From NCBI GenBank assembly GCA_964036315.1, contig OZ038510.1, positions 85,676,073 through 85,740,072 of the forward strand: DNA of 64,000 bases, read 5' to 3'. How positions within the stretch are numbered: position 1 is the first letter of the stretch; each line of letters starts with the position of its first letter. Source of the stretch: Acanthosepion esculentum (taxonomy: Eukaryota; Mollusca; Cephalopoda; Sepiida; Sepiidae). This document shows, piece after piece, positions 38,623-50,978 of this stretch. A model generated the notes under the pieces. That model was not told the DNA's origin. It saw only the letters and a list, made by a program, of their open reading frames with translations, and did no database searches. Position numbers and translations under genes: made by a program.

Positions 38623-41600
38623 CATCTAATGGATTAGAAGAGGAAGTCTCTATTGATGTGGCCATCTAAGGGATTAGAAGAGGAAGTCTCTATTGATGTG
38701 GTCATCTAATGGATTAGAAGAGGAAGTCTATTGATGTGCTCATCTAATGGATTAGAAGAGGAAGTCTATTGGTGTGCTCATCTAATGGATTAGAAGAGGA
38801 AGTCTCTATTCAGGTGGTCATCTAATGGATTAAAAGGGGAAGTCTCTATTTATGTGGCCATCTAATGGATTAGAAGAGGAAGTCTCTATTGATGAGGTCA
38901 GCTAATGGATGAGAAGAGGAAGTCTATTGATGTGGTCATCTAATGGATTAGAAGACGAAGTCTCTATTGATGTGGTCATCTAATGGATTAGCAGAGGAAG
39001 TCTCTATTGATGTGGTCATCTAATGGATTAGAAGAGGAAGTCTCTATTGATGTGGTCATCTAATGGATGAGAAGAGGAAGTCTATTGATGTGGTCATCTA
39101 ATGAATTAGAAGAAGAAGTCTCTATTGATGTGGTCATCTAATGGATGAGAAAAGGAAGTCTCTATTGATGTGGCAATCTAATGGATGAGAAGAGGAAGTC
39201 TATTGATGTGGTCATCTAATGGATTAGGAGAGGAAGTCTCTATTGATGTGGCCATCTAATGGATGAGAAGAGGAAGTCTATTGATGTGGTCATCTAAAGG
39301 ATTAGAAGAGGGAGTCTCTATTGATGTGGCCATCTAATGGATTAGAAGAGGAGGTCTCTATTGATTTGGTCATCGAATGGATGAGAAGAGGTATTCTATT
39401 GATGTGGTCATCTAATGGATTAGAAGAGGAAGTCTCTATAGATGTGGTCATCTAATGGATTAGAAGAGGAAGTCTCTATTGATGTGGCCATCTAATAGAT
39501 TAGAAGAGGAAGTCTCTATTGATGTGGTCATCTAATGGATGAGAAGAGGAAGTCTATTCATGTGGTCATCTAATGGATGAGAAGAGGAAGTCTATTGATG
39601 TGGCCATCTAATGGATGAGAAGAGGAAGTCTATTGTTGTGGTCATCTAATGTATTAGAAGAGGAAGTCTCTATTGATGTGGTCATCTAATGCATGAGAAG
39701 AGGAAGTCTATTGATGTGGTCATCTAATGGATTAGAAGAGGAAGACTTTATTGATGTGGCCATCTAATTGATTAGAAGAGGAAGTCTATTGATGTGCTCA
39801 TCTAATGTATGAGAAGAGGAAGTCTATTGATGTGGTCATCTAATGGATTAGAAGAGGAAGTCTCTATTGATGTGGTCATCTAATGGATTAAAAGAGGAAG
39901 TCTCTATTTATGTGGCCATCTAATGGATTAGAAGAGGAAGTCTCTATTGATGTGGTCATCTAATGGATGAGAAGAGGAATTCTATTGATGTGGTCATCTA
40001 ATGGATTAGAAGAGGCAGTCTCTATTGATGTGGTCATCTAATGGATGAGAAGAGGAAGTCTATTGATGTGGTCATCTAATGGATTAGAAAAGGAAGTCTC
40101 TATTGATGTGGTCATCTAATGGATGAGAAGAGGAAGTCTATTGGTGTGGTCAACTACTGGATTAATAGAGGAAGTCTCTATTGATGTGGCCATCTAATGG
40201 ATGAGAAGAGGAAGTCTCTATTGATGTGGTCATCTAATGGATGAGAAAAGGAAATCGCTATTGATGTGGCAATCTAATGGAGGAGAAGTGGAAGTCTATT
40301 GATGTGGTCATCTAATGGATTAGAAGAGGAAGTCTCTATTGATGTGGCCATCTAATGGATGAGAAGAGGATGTCTATTGATGTGGTCATGTAATGGATTA
40401 GAAGAGGAAGTCTCTATTCATGTGGTCATCCAATGGATTGGAAGAGGCAGTCTCTATTGATGTGGTCATCTAATGGATGAGAAGAGGAAGACTATTGATG
40501 TGGTCATCTAATGGATTAGAAGAGGAAGTCTCTATTGATGTGGTCATCTAATGGATGAGAAGAGGAAGTCTATTGATGTGGCCATCTAATGGATGAGGAG
40601 AGGAAGTCTATTGTTGTGGTCATCTAATGTATTAGAAGAGGAAGTCTCTATTGATGTGGTCATCTAATGCATGAGAAGAGGATGTCTATTGATGTGGTAA
40701 TCTAATGGATTAGAAGAGGAAGTCTTTATTGATGTGGCCTTATAATGGATTAGAAGCGGAAGTCTATTGATGTGCTCATCTAATGGATGAGAAGAGGAAG
40801 ACTATTGATGTGGTCATCTAATGGATTAGAAGAGGAAGTCTCTATTTATGTGGTCATCTAATGGATTAAAAGAGGAAGTCTCTATTTATGTGGCCATCTA
40901 ATGGATTAGAAGAGGAAGACTCTATTGATGTGGTCATCTAATGGATGAGAAGAGGAAGTCTATTGATGTGGTCATCTAATGGATTAGAAGAGGAAGTCTC
41001 TATTGGTGTGGTCATCTAATGGATGAGAAGAGGAAGTCTACTGATGTGGTCATCTAATGGATTAGAAAAGGAATTCTCTATTGATGTGGTCATCTAATGG
41101 ATTAGAAGAGGAAGTCTCTATTGATGTGGTCATCTAATGGATGAGAAGAGGAAGTCTATTGATGTGGTCATCTAATAGATTAGAAGAGGAAGTCTCTATT
41201 GATGTGGTCATCCAATGGATGAGAAGAGGAAATCTATGCATGTTGTCATCTAATGGATTAGAAGAGGATGTCTCTATTGATGTGGCCATCTAATGGATTA
41301 GAAGAGGAAGTCTCTATTGATGTGGTCATCTAATGGATGAGAAGAGGAAGTCTATATATGTGATCATCTACTGGATTAGAAGAGGAAGTCTCTATTGATG
41401 TGGTCATCTAATGGATGAGAAGAGGAATTCTTTTGATGTGGTCATCTAATGGATTAGAAGAGGAAGTCTCTATTGATGTGGTCATCTAATGGATGAGAAG
41501 AGGATGTCTATTGATGTGGCCATCTAATGGATGAGAAGAGGAAGTCTATTGTTGTGGTCATCTAATGTATTAGAAGTGGAAGTCTCTATTGATGTGGTCA

Positions 41601-41825
41601 TCTAATGGATGAGAAGAGGAAGACTATTGATGTGGTCATCTAATGGATTAGAAGAGGAAGTCTCTATTGATGTGGCCATCTAATGGATTAGAAGAGGAAG
41701 TCTCTATTGATGTGGTCATCTAATGGATGAGAAGAGGAAGTCTATTGATGTGGTCATCTAATGGATTAGAAGAGGAAGTGTCTATTGATGTGGTCATCTA
41801 ATGAATGAGAAGAGGAAGTCTCTAT
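37240..41825 (+). repeat. 4586-bp tandem duplication, copy 1
   Basis: Every marker examined recurs exactly 4586 bp later: GAAGACGAAG 37308 to 41894, CCAACTAAGGG 37405 to 41991, TTCATGTGG 37831 to 42417, the rare CAGGTGGTC 38811 to 43397, CAACTACTGG 40151 to 44737, CCTTATAAT 40740 to 45326, ATGCATG 41237 to 45823, and GAAGTGTCTATTG 41780 to 46366. Rare private variants (GATGAGGTCAGC near 38893, GGATTGGAAGAGGCAG near 40436, GGAATTCTTTTG near 41426) are present in both copies. No difference was found at the sites compared. This is the longest and apparently youngest duplication in the window. Confidence 0.88.
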
Positions 41826-44800
41826 TGATGTGGCCATCTAATAGATTAGAAGAGGAAGTCTCTATTGATGTGGCCATCTAATGGATTAGAAGACGAAGTC
41901 TATTGATGTGGTCATCTAATGGATGAGAAGAGGAAGTCTATTGATGTGGTCATCTAATGGATTAGAAGAGGAAGTCTCTATTGATGTGGCCAACTAAGGG
42001 ATTAGAAGAGGAAGTCTCTATTGATGTGGTCATCTAATGGATTAGAAGAGGAAGTCTATTGATGTGCTCATCTAATGGATTAGAAGAGGAAGTCTATTGG
42101 TGTGCTCATCTAATGGATTAGAAGAGGAAGTCTCTATTCATGTGGTCATCTAATGGATTAAAAGGGGAAGTCTCTATTTATGTGGCCATCTAATGGATTA
42201 GAAGAGGAAGTCTCTATTGATGTGGTCAGCTAATGGATGAGAAGAGGAAGTCTATTGATGTGGTCATCTAATGGATTAGAAGACGAAGTCTCTATTGATG
42301 TGGTCATCTAATGGATTAGCAGAGGAAGTCTCTATTGATGTGGTCATCTAATGGATTAGAAGAGGAAGTCTCTATTGATGTGGTCATCTAATGGATGAGA
42401 AGAGGAAGTCTCTATTCATGTGGTCATCTAATGGATTAAAAGGGGAAGTCTCTATTTATGTGGCCATCTAATGGATTAAAAGAGGAAGTCTCTATTTATG
42501 TGGCCATCTAATGGATTAGAAGAGGAAGTCTCTATTGATGTGGTCATCTAATGGATGAGAAGAGGAAGTCTATTGATGTGGTCATCTAATGGATTAGAAG
42601 AGGCAGTCTCTATTGATGTGGTCATCTAATGGATGAGAAGAGGAAGTCTATTGATGTGGTCATCTAATGGATTAGAAAAGGAAGTCTCTATTGATGTGGT
42701 CATCTAATGGATTAGAAGAGGAAGTCTCTATTGATGTGGCCATCTAATGGATGAGAAGAGGAAGTCTATTGATGTGGTCATCTAAAGGATTAGAAGAGGA
42801 AGTCTCTAGTGATGTGGCCATCTAATGGATTAGAAGAAGAGGTCTCTATTGATGTGGTCATCGAATGGATGAGAAGAGGTATTCTATTGATGTGGTCATC
42901 TAATGGATTTGAAGAGGAAGTCTCTATAGATGTGGTCATCTAATGGATTAGAAGAGGAAGTCTCTATTGATGTGGCCATCTAATAGATTAGAAGAGGAAG
43001 TCTCTATTGATGTGGCCATCTAATGGATTAGAAGACGAAGTCTATTGATGTGGTCATCTAATGGATGAGAAGAGGAAGTCTATTGATGTGGTCATCTAAT
43101 GGATTAGAAGAGGAAGTCTCTATTGATGTGGTCATCTAATGGATGAGAAGTGGATGTCTATTGATGTGGTCATCTAATGGATGAGAAGAGGAAGTCTATT
43201 GATGTGATCATCTAATGGATTAGAAGAGGAAGTCTCTATTGATGTGGCCATCTAAGGGATTAGAAGAGGAAGTCTCTATTGATGTGGTCATCTAATGGAT
43301 TAGAAGAGGAAGTCTATTGATGTGCTCATCTAATGGATTAGAAGAGGAAGTCTATTGGTGTGCTCATCTAATGGATTAGAAGAGGAAGTCTCTATTCAGG
43401 TGGTCATCTAATGGATTAAAAGGGGAAGTCTCTATTTATGTGGCCATCTAATGGATTAGAAGAGGAAGTCTCTATTGATGAGGTCAGCTAATGGATGAGA
43501 AGAGGAAGTCTATTGATGTGGTCATCTAATGGATTAGAAGACGAAGTCTCTATTGATGTGGTCATCTAATGGATTAGCAGAGGAAGTCTCTATTGATGTG
43601 GTCATCTAATGGATTAGAAGAGGAAGTCTCTATTGATGTGGTCATCTAATGGATGAGAAGAGGAAGTCTATTGATGTGGTCATCTAATGAATTAGAAGAA
43701 GAAGTCTCTATTGATGTGGTCATCTAATGGATGAGAAAAGGAAGTCTCTATTGATGTGGCAATCTAATGGATGAGAAGAGGAAGTCTATTGATGTGGTCA
43801 TCTAATGGATTAGGAGAGGAAGTCTCTATTGATGTGGCCATCTAATGGATGAGAAGAGGAAGTCTATTGATGTGGTCATCTAAAGGATTAGAAGAGGGAG
43901 TCTCTATTGATGTGGCCATCTAATGGATTAGAAGAGGAGGTCTCTATTGATTTGGTCATCGAATGGATGAGAAGAGGTATTCTATTGATGTGGTCATCTA
44001 ATGGATTAGAAGAGGAAGTCTCTATAGATGTGGTCATCTAATGGATTAGAAGAGGAAGTCTCTATTGATGTGGCCATCTAATAGATTAGAAGAGGAAGTC
44101 TCTATTGATGTGGTCATCTAATGGATGAGAAGAGGAAGTCTATTCATGTGGTCATCTAATGGATGAGAAGAGGAAGTCTATTGATGTGGCCATCTAATGG
44201 ATGAGAAGAGGAAGTCTATTGTTGTGGTCATCTAATGTATTAGAAGAGGAAGTCTCTATTGATGTGGTCATCTAATGCATGAGAAGAGGAAGTCTATTGA
44301 TGTGGTCATCTAATGGATTAGAAGAGGAAGACTTTATTGATGTGGCCATCTAATTGATTAGAAGAGGAAGTCTATTGATGTGCTCATCTAATGTATGAGA
44401 AGAGGAAGTCTATTGATGTGGTCATCTAATGGATTAGAAGAGGAAGTCTCTATTGATGTGGTCATCTAATGGATTAAAAGAGGAAGTCTCTATTTATGTG
44501 GCCATCTAATGGATTAGAAGAGGAAGTCTCTATTGATGTGGTCATCTAATGGATGAGAAGAGGAATTCTATTGATGTGGTCATCTAATGGATTAGAAGAG
44601 GCAGTCTCTATTGATGTGGTCATCTAATGGATGAGAAGAGGAAGTCTATTGATGTGGTCATCTAATGGATTAGAAAAGGAAGTCTCTATTGATGTGGTCA
44701 TCTAATGGATGAGAAGAGGAAGTCTATTGGTGTGGTCAACTACTGGATTAATAGAGGAAGTCTCTATTGATGTGGCCATCTAATGGATGAGAAGAGGAAG

Positions 44801-46411
44801 TCTCTATTGATGTGGTCATCTAATGGATGAGAAAAGGAAATCGCTATTGATGTGGCAATCTAATGGAGGAGAAGTGGAAGTCTATTGATGTGGTCATCTA
44901 ATGGATTAGAAGAGGAAGTCTCTATTGATGTGGCCATCTAATGGATGAGAAGAGGATGTCTATTGATGTGGTCATGTAATGGATTAGAAGAGGAAGTCTC
45001 TATTCATGTGGTCATCCAATGGATTGGAAGAGGCAGTCTCTATTGATGTGGTCATCTAATGGATGAGAAGAGGAAGACTATTGATGTGGTCATCTAATGG
45101 ATTAGAAGAGGAAGTCTCTATTGATGTGGTCATCTAATGGATGAGAAGAGGAAGTCTATTGATGTGGCCATCTAATGGATGAGGAGAGGAAGTCTATTGT
45201 TGTGGTCATCTAATGTATTAGAAGAGGAAGTCTCTATTGATGTGGTCATCTAATGCATGAGAAGAGGATGTCTATTGATGTGGTAATCTAATGGATTAGA
45301 AGAGGAAGTCTTTATTGATGTGGCCTTATAATGGATTAGAAGCGGAAGTCTATTGATGTGCTCATCTAATGGATGAGAAGAGGAAGACTATTGATGTGGT
45401 CATCTAATGGATTAGAAGAGGAAGTCTCTATTTATGTGGTCATCTAATGGATTAAAAGAGGAAGTCTCTATTTATGTGGCCATCTAATGGATTAGAAGAG
45501 GAAGACTCTATTGATGTGGTCATCTAATGGATGAGAAGAGGAAGTCTATTGATGTGGTCATCTAATGGATTAGAAGAGGAAGTCTCTATTGGTGTGGTCA
45601 TCTAATGGATGAGAAGAGGAAGTCTACTGATGTGGTCATCTAATGGATTAGAAAAGGAATTCTCTATTGATGTGGTCATCTAATGGATTAGAAGAGGAAG
45701 TCTCTATTGATGTGGTCATCTAATGGATGAGAAGAGGAAGTCTATTGATGTGGTCATCTAATAGATTAGAAGAGGAAGTCTCTATTGATGTGGTCATCCA
45801 ATGGATGAGAAGAGGAAATCTATGCATGTTGTCATCTAATGGATTAGAAGAGGATGTCTCTATTGATGTGGCCATCTAATGGATTAGAAGAGGAAGTCTC
45901 TATTGATGTGGTCATCTAATGGATGAGAAGAGGAAGTCTATATATGTGATCATCTACTGGATTAGAAGAGGAAGTCTCTATTGATGTGGTCATCTAATGG
46001 ATGAGAAGAGGAATTCTTTTGATGTGGTCATCTAATGGATTAGAAGAGGAAGTCTCTATTGATGTGGTCATCTAATGGATGAGAAGAGGATGTCTATTGA
46101 TGTGGCCATCTAATGGATGAGAAGAGGAAGTCTATTGTTGTGGTCATCTAATGTATTAGAAGTGGAAGTCTCTATTGATGTGGTCATCTAATGGATGAGA
46201 AGAGGAAGACTATTGATGTGGTCATCTAATGGATTAGAAGAGGAAGTCTCTATTGATGTGGCCATCTAATGGATTAGAAGAGGAAGTCTCTATTGATGTG
46301 GTCATCTAATGGATGAGAAGAGGAAGTCTATTGATGTGGTCATCTAATGGATTAGAAGAGGAAGTGTCTATTGATGTGGTCATCTAATGAATGAGAAGAG
46401 GAAGTCTCTAT
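41826..46411 (+). repeat. 4586-bp tandem duplication, copy 2
   Basis: This begins at the junction where GTCATCTAATGAATGAG and GTGGCCATC pass into CTAATAGATTAG. At the end of the copy (46411) the same start instead continues into CAACTACTTGATTAATAG, which locates the breakpoint to within about a monomer. No net indel is seen against copy 1. Such identity over 4.6 kb means either a very recent unequal exchange or an assembly duplication. Confidence 0.88.
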
Positions 46412-46540
46412 TGATGTGGCCATCTAATGGATGAGAAGAGGAAGTCTATTGGTGTGGTCAACTACTTGATTAATAGAGGGAGTCTCTATTGGTGTGGCCA
46501 TCTAATGGATGAGAAGAGGAAGTCTCTATTGATGTGGTCA
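46412..46540 (+). repeat. Linking satellite segment
   Basis: The variant CAACTACTTGATTAATAG (46459), a changed form of CAACTACTGG, first appears here. It recurs at 47989 and 50188. From here the order of 45260-46480 is repeated at 46670-48000, with offset 1410 bp at first (CCTTATAAT 45326 to 46736, ATGCATG 45823 to 47233) and 1530 bp after three extra monomers. Confidence 0.7.
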
Positions 46541-48779
46541 TCTAATGGATGAGAAAAGTAAATCGCTATTGATGTGGTCATCTAATGGAGGAGAAGTGGA
46601 AGGCTATTGATGTGGTCATCTAATGGATTAGAAGAGGAAGTCTCTATTGATGTGGCCATCTAATGGATGAGAAGAGGATGTCTATTGATGTGGTAATCTA
46701 ATGGATTAGAAGAGGAAGTCTTTATTGATGTGGCCTTATAATGGATTAGAAGCGGAAGTCTATTGATGTGCTCATCTAATGGATGAGAAGAGGAAGACTA
46801 TTGATGTGGTCATCTAATGGATTAGAAGAGGAAGTCTCTATTTATGTGGTCATCTAATGGATTAAAAGAGGAAGTCTCTATTTATGTGGCCATCTAATGG
46901 ATTAGAAGAGGAAGACTCTATTGATGTGGTCATCTAATGGATGAGAAGAGGAAGTCTATTGATGTGGTCATCTAATGGATTAGAAGAGGAAGTCTCTATT
47001 GGTGTGGTCATCTAATGGATGAGAAGAGGAAGTCTACTGATGTGGTCATCTAATGGATTAGAAAAGGAAGTCTCTATTGATGTGGTCATCTAATGGATTA
47101 GAAGAGGAAGTCTCTATTGATGTGGTCATCTAATGGATGAGAAGAGGAAGTCTATTGATGTGGTCATCTAATAGATTAGAAGAGGAAGTCTCTATTGATG
47201 TGGTCATCCAATGGATGAGAAGAGGAAATCTATGCATGTTGTCATCTAATGGATTAGAAGAGGATGTCTCTATTGATGTGGCCATCTAATGGATTAGAAG
47301 AGGAAGTCTCTATTGATGTGGTCATCTAATGGATGAGAAGAGGAATTCTATATATGTGATCATCTACTGGATTAGAAGAGGAAGTCTCTATTGATGTGGT
47401 CATCTAATGGATTAGAAGTGGATGTGTGTATTGATATGGTCATCTAATGGATTAGAAGAGGAAGTCTCTATTGATGTGGCCATCTAATGGATTAGAAGAG
47501 GATGTCTCTATTGATGTGGTCATCTAATGGATGAGAAGAGGAATTCTTTTGATGTGGTCATCTAATGGATTAGAAGAGGAAGTCTCTATTGATGTGGTCA
47601 TCTAATGGATGAGAAGAGGATGTCTATTGATGTGGCCATCTAATGGATGAGAAGAGGAAGTCTATTGTTGTGGTCATCTAATGTATTAGAAGTGGAAGTC
47701 TCTATTGATGTGGTTATCTAATGGATGAGAAGAGGAAGACTATTGATGTGGTCATCTAATGGATTAGAAGAGGAAGTCTCTATTGATGTGGCCATCTAAT
47801 GGATTAGAAGAGGAAGTCTCTATTGATGTGGTCATCTAATGGATGAGAAGAGGAAATCTATTGATGTGGTCATCTAATGGATTAGAAGAGGAAGTGTCTA
47901 TTGATGTGGTCATCTAATGAATGAGAAGAGGAAGTCTCTATTGATGTGGCCATCTAATGGATGAGAAGAGGAAGTCTATTGGTGTGGTCAACTACTTGAT
48001 TAATAGAGGAAGTCTCTATTGATGTGGCCATCTAATGGATGAGAAGAGGAAGTCTCTATTGATGTGGTCATCTAATGGATGAGAAAAGTAAATCGCTATT
48101 GATGTGGTCATCTAATGGAGGAGAAGTGGAAGTCTATTGATGTGGTCATCTAATGGATTAGAAGAGGAAGTCTCTATTGATGTGGCCATCTAATGGATGA
48201 GAAGAGGATGTGTATTGATGTGGTCATGTAATGGATTAGAAGAGGAAGTCTCTATACATGTGGACATCTAATGGATTAGAAGAGGAATCTCTATTGATGT
48301 GGTCATCTAATGGATTAGAAGAGGTAGTCTCTATTTATGTGGCCATCTAACCGTTTAGAAGAGGAAGTCTCTATTGATGTGGTCATCTAATGGATGAGAA
48401 GAGGAAATCTATGCATGTTGTCATCTAATGGATTAGAAGAGGATGTCTCTATTGATGTGGCCATCTAATGGATTATAAGAGGAAGTCTCTATTGATGTGG
48501 TCATCTAATGGATGAGAAGAGGAAGTCTATATATGTGATCATCTAATGGATTAGAAGAGGAAGTCTCTATTGATGTGGTCATTTAATGGATTAGGAGAGG
48601 ATGTCTCTATTTATATGGTAATCTAATGTATTAGAAGAGGAAGTCTCTATTGATGTGGCCATCTAATGGATTAGAAGAGGAAGTCTCTATTGATGTGTTC
48701 ATCTAATGGATGAGAAGAGGAAGTCTATTGATGTGGTCATCTAATGGATTAGAAGAGGAAGTCTCTATTGATGTGGTCA
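46541..48779 (+). repeat. 2239-bp tandem duplication, copy 1
   Basis: GAAAAGTAAATCGC at about 46555 recurs at 48794, CCTTATAAT 46736 recurs at 48975, and ATGCATG 47233 recurs at 49472, all 2239 bp apart. In the second half the offset falls to 2199 bp (CAACTACTTG 47989 to 50188), because copy 1 has one more 40-bp unit around 47405-47520. Private changes include GATGTGTGTATTG near 47420 and CTAACCGTTTAG near 48348. Confidence 0.77.
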
Positions 48780-50978
48780 TCTAATGGATGAGAAAAGTAA
48801 ATCGCTATTGATGTGGTCATCTAATGGAGGAGAAGTGGAAGTCTATTGATGTGGTCATCTAATGGATTAGAAGAGGAAGTCTCTATTGATGTGGCCATCT
48901 AATGGATGAGAAGAGGATGTCTATTGATGTGGTAATCTAATGGATTAGAAGAGGAAGTCTTTATTGATGTGGCCTTATAATGGATTAGAAGCGGAAGTCT
49001 ATTGATGTGCTCATCTAATGGATGAGAAGAGGAAGACTATTGATGTGGTCATCTAATGGATTAGAAGAGGAAGTCTCTATTTATGTGGTCATCTAATGGA
49101 TTAAAAGAGGAAGTCTCTATTTATGTGGCCATCTAATGGATTAGAAGAGGAAGACTCTATTGATGTGGTCATCTAATGGATGAGAAGAGGAAGTCTATTG
49201 ATGTGGTCATCTAATGGATTAGAAGAGGAAGTCTCTATTGGTGTGGTCATCTAATGGATGAGAAGAGGAAGTCTACTGATGTGGTCATCTAATGGATTAG
49301 AAAAGGAAGTCTCTATTGATGTGGTCATCTAATGGATTAGAAGAGGAAGTCTCTATTGATGTGGTCATCTAATGGATGAGAAGAGGAAGTCTATTGATGT
49401 GGTCATCTAATAGATTAGAAGAGGAAGTCTCTATTGATGTGGTCATCCAATGGATGAGAAGAGGAAATCTATGCATGTTGTCATCTAATGGATTAGAAGA
49501 GGATGTCTCTATTGATGTGGCCATCTAATGGATTAGAAGAGGAAGTCTCTATTGATGTGGTCATCTAATGGTTGAGAAGAGGAAGTCTATATATGTGATC
49601 TTCTACTGGATTAGAAGAGGAAGTCTCTATTGATGTGGTCATCTAATGGATTAGAAGAGGATGTCTGTATTGATATGGTCATCTAATGGATTAGAAGAGG
49701 AAGTCTCTATTGATGTGGTCATCTAATGGATGAGAAGAGGAATTCTTTTGATGTGGTCATCTAATGGATTAGAAGAGGAAGTCTCTATTGATGTGGTCAT
49801 CTAATGGATGAGAAGAGGATGTCTATTGATGTGGCCATCTAATGGATGAGAAGAGGAAGTCTATTGTTGTGGTCATCTAATGTATTAGAAGTGGAAGTCT
49901 CTATTGATGTGGTCATCTAATGGATGAGAAGAGGTAGACTATTGATGTGGTCATCTAATGGATTAGAAGAGGAAGTCTCTATTGATGTGGCCATCTAATG
50001 GATTAGAAGAGGAAGTCTCTATTGATGTGGTCATCAAATGGATGAGAAGAGGAAGTCTATTGATGTGGTCATCTAATGGATTAGAAGAGGAAGTGTCTAT
50101 TGATGTGGTCATCTAATGAATGAGAAGAGGAAGTCTCTATTGATGTGGCCATCTAATGGATGAGAAGAGGAAGTCTATTGGTGTGGTCAACTACTTGATT
50201 AATAGAGGAAGTCTCTATTGATGTGGCCATCTAATGGATGAGAAGAGGAAGTCTCTATTGATGTGGTCATCTAATGGATGAGAAAAGTAAATCGCTATTG
50301 ATGTGGTCATCTAATGGAGGAGAAGTGGAAGTCTATTGATGTGGTCATCTAATGAATTAGAAGAGGAAGTCTCTATTGATGTGGCCATCTAATGGATGAG
50401 AAGAGGATGTCTATTGATGTGGTCATGTAATGGATTAGAAGAGGAAGTCTCTATTCATGTGGACATCTAATGGATTAGAAGAGGAATCTCTATTGATGTG
50501 GTCATCTAATGGATTAGAAGAGGTAGTCTCTATTGATGTGGCCATCTAACGGATTAGAAGAGGAAGTCTCTATTGATGTGGTCATCTGATGGATGAGAAG
50601 AGGAAATCTATGCATGTTGTCATCTAATGGATTAGAAGAGGATGTCTCTATTGATGTGGCCATCTAATGGATTATAAGAGGAAGTCTCTATTGATGTGGT
50701 CATCTAATGGATGAGAAGAGGAAGTCTATATATGTGATCATCTAATGGATTAGAAGAGGAAGTCTCTATTGATGTGGTCATTTAATGGATTAGGAGAGGA
50801 TGTCTCTATTGATATGGTCATCTAATGGATTAGAAGAGGAAGTCTCTATTGATGTGGCCATCTAATGGATTAGAAGAGGAAGTCTCTATTGATGTGTTCA
50901 TCTAATGGATGAGAAGAGGAAGTCTATTGATGTGGTCATCTAATGGATTAGAAGAGGAAGTCTCTATTGATGTGGCCA
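48780..50978 (+). repeat. 2239/2199-bp tandem duplication, copy 2
   Basis: This follows copy 1 in order and has one fewer 40-bp unit. The ATTTAATGGATTAGGAG variant at 48580 recurs at 50779 (2199 bp). Differences are scattered, for example GGTTGAGAAG near 49570, GATCTTCTACTGG near 49597 and GTCATCTGATGG near 50582. The divergence is visibly higher than in the 4586-bp pair. Confidence 0.77.
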
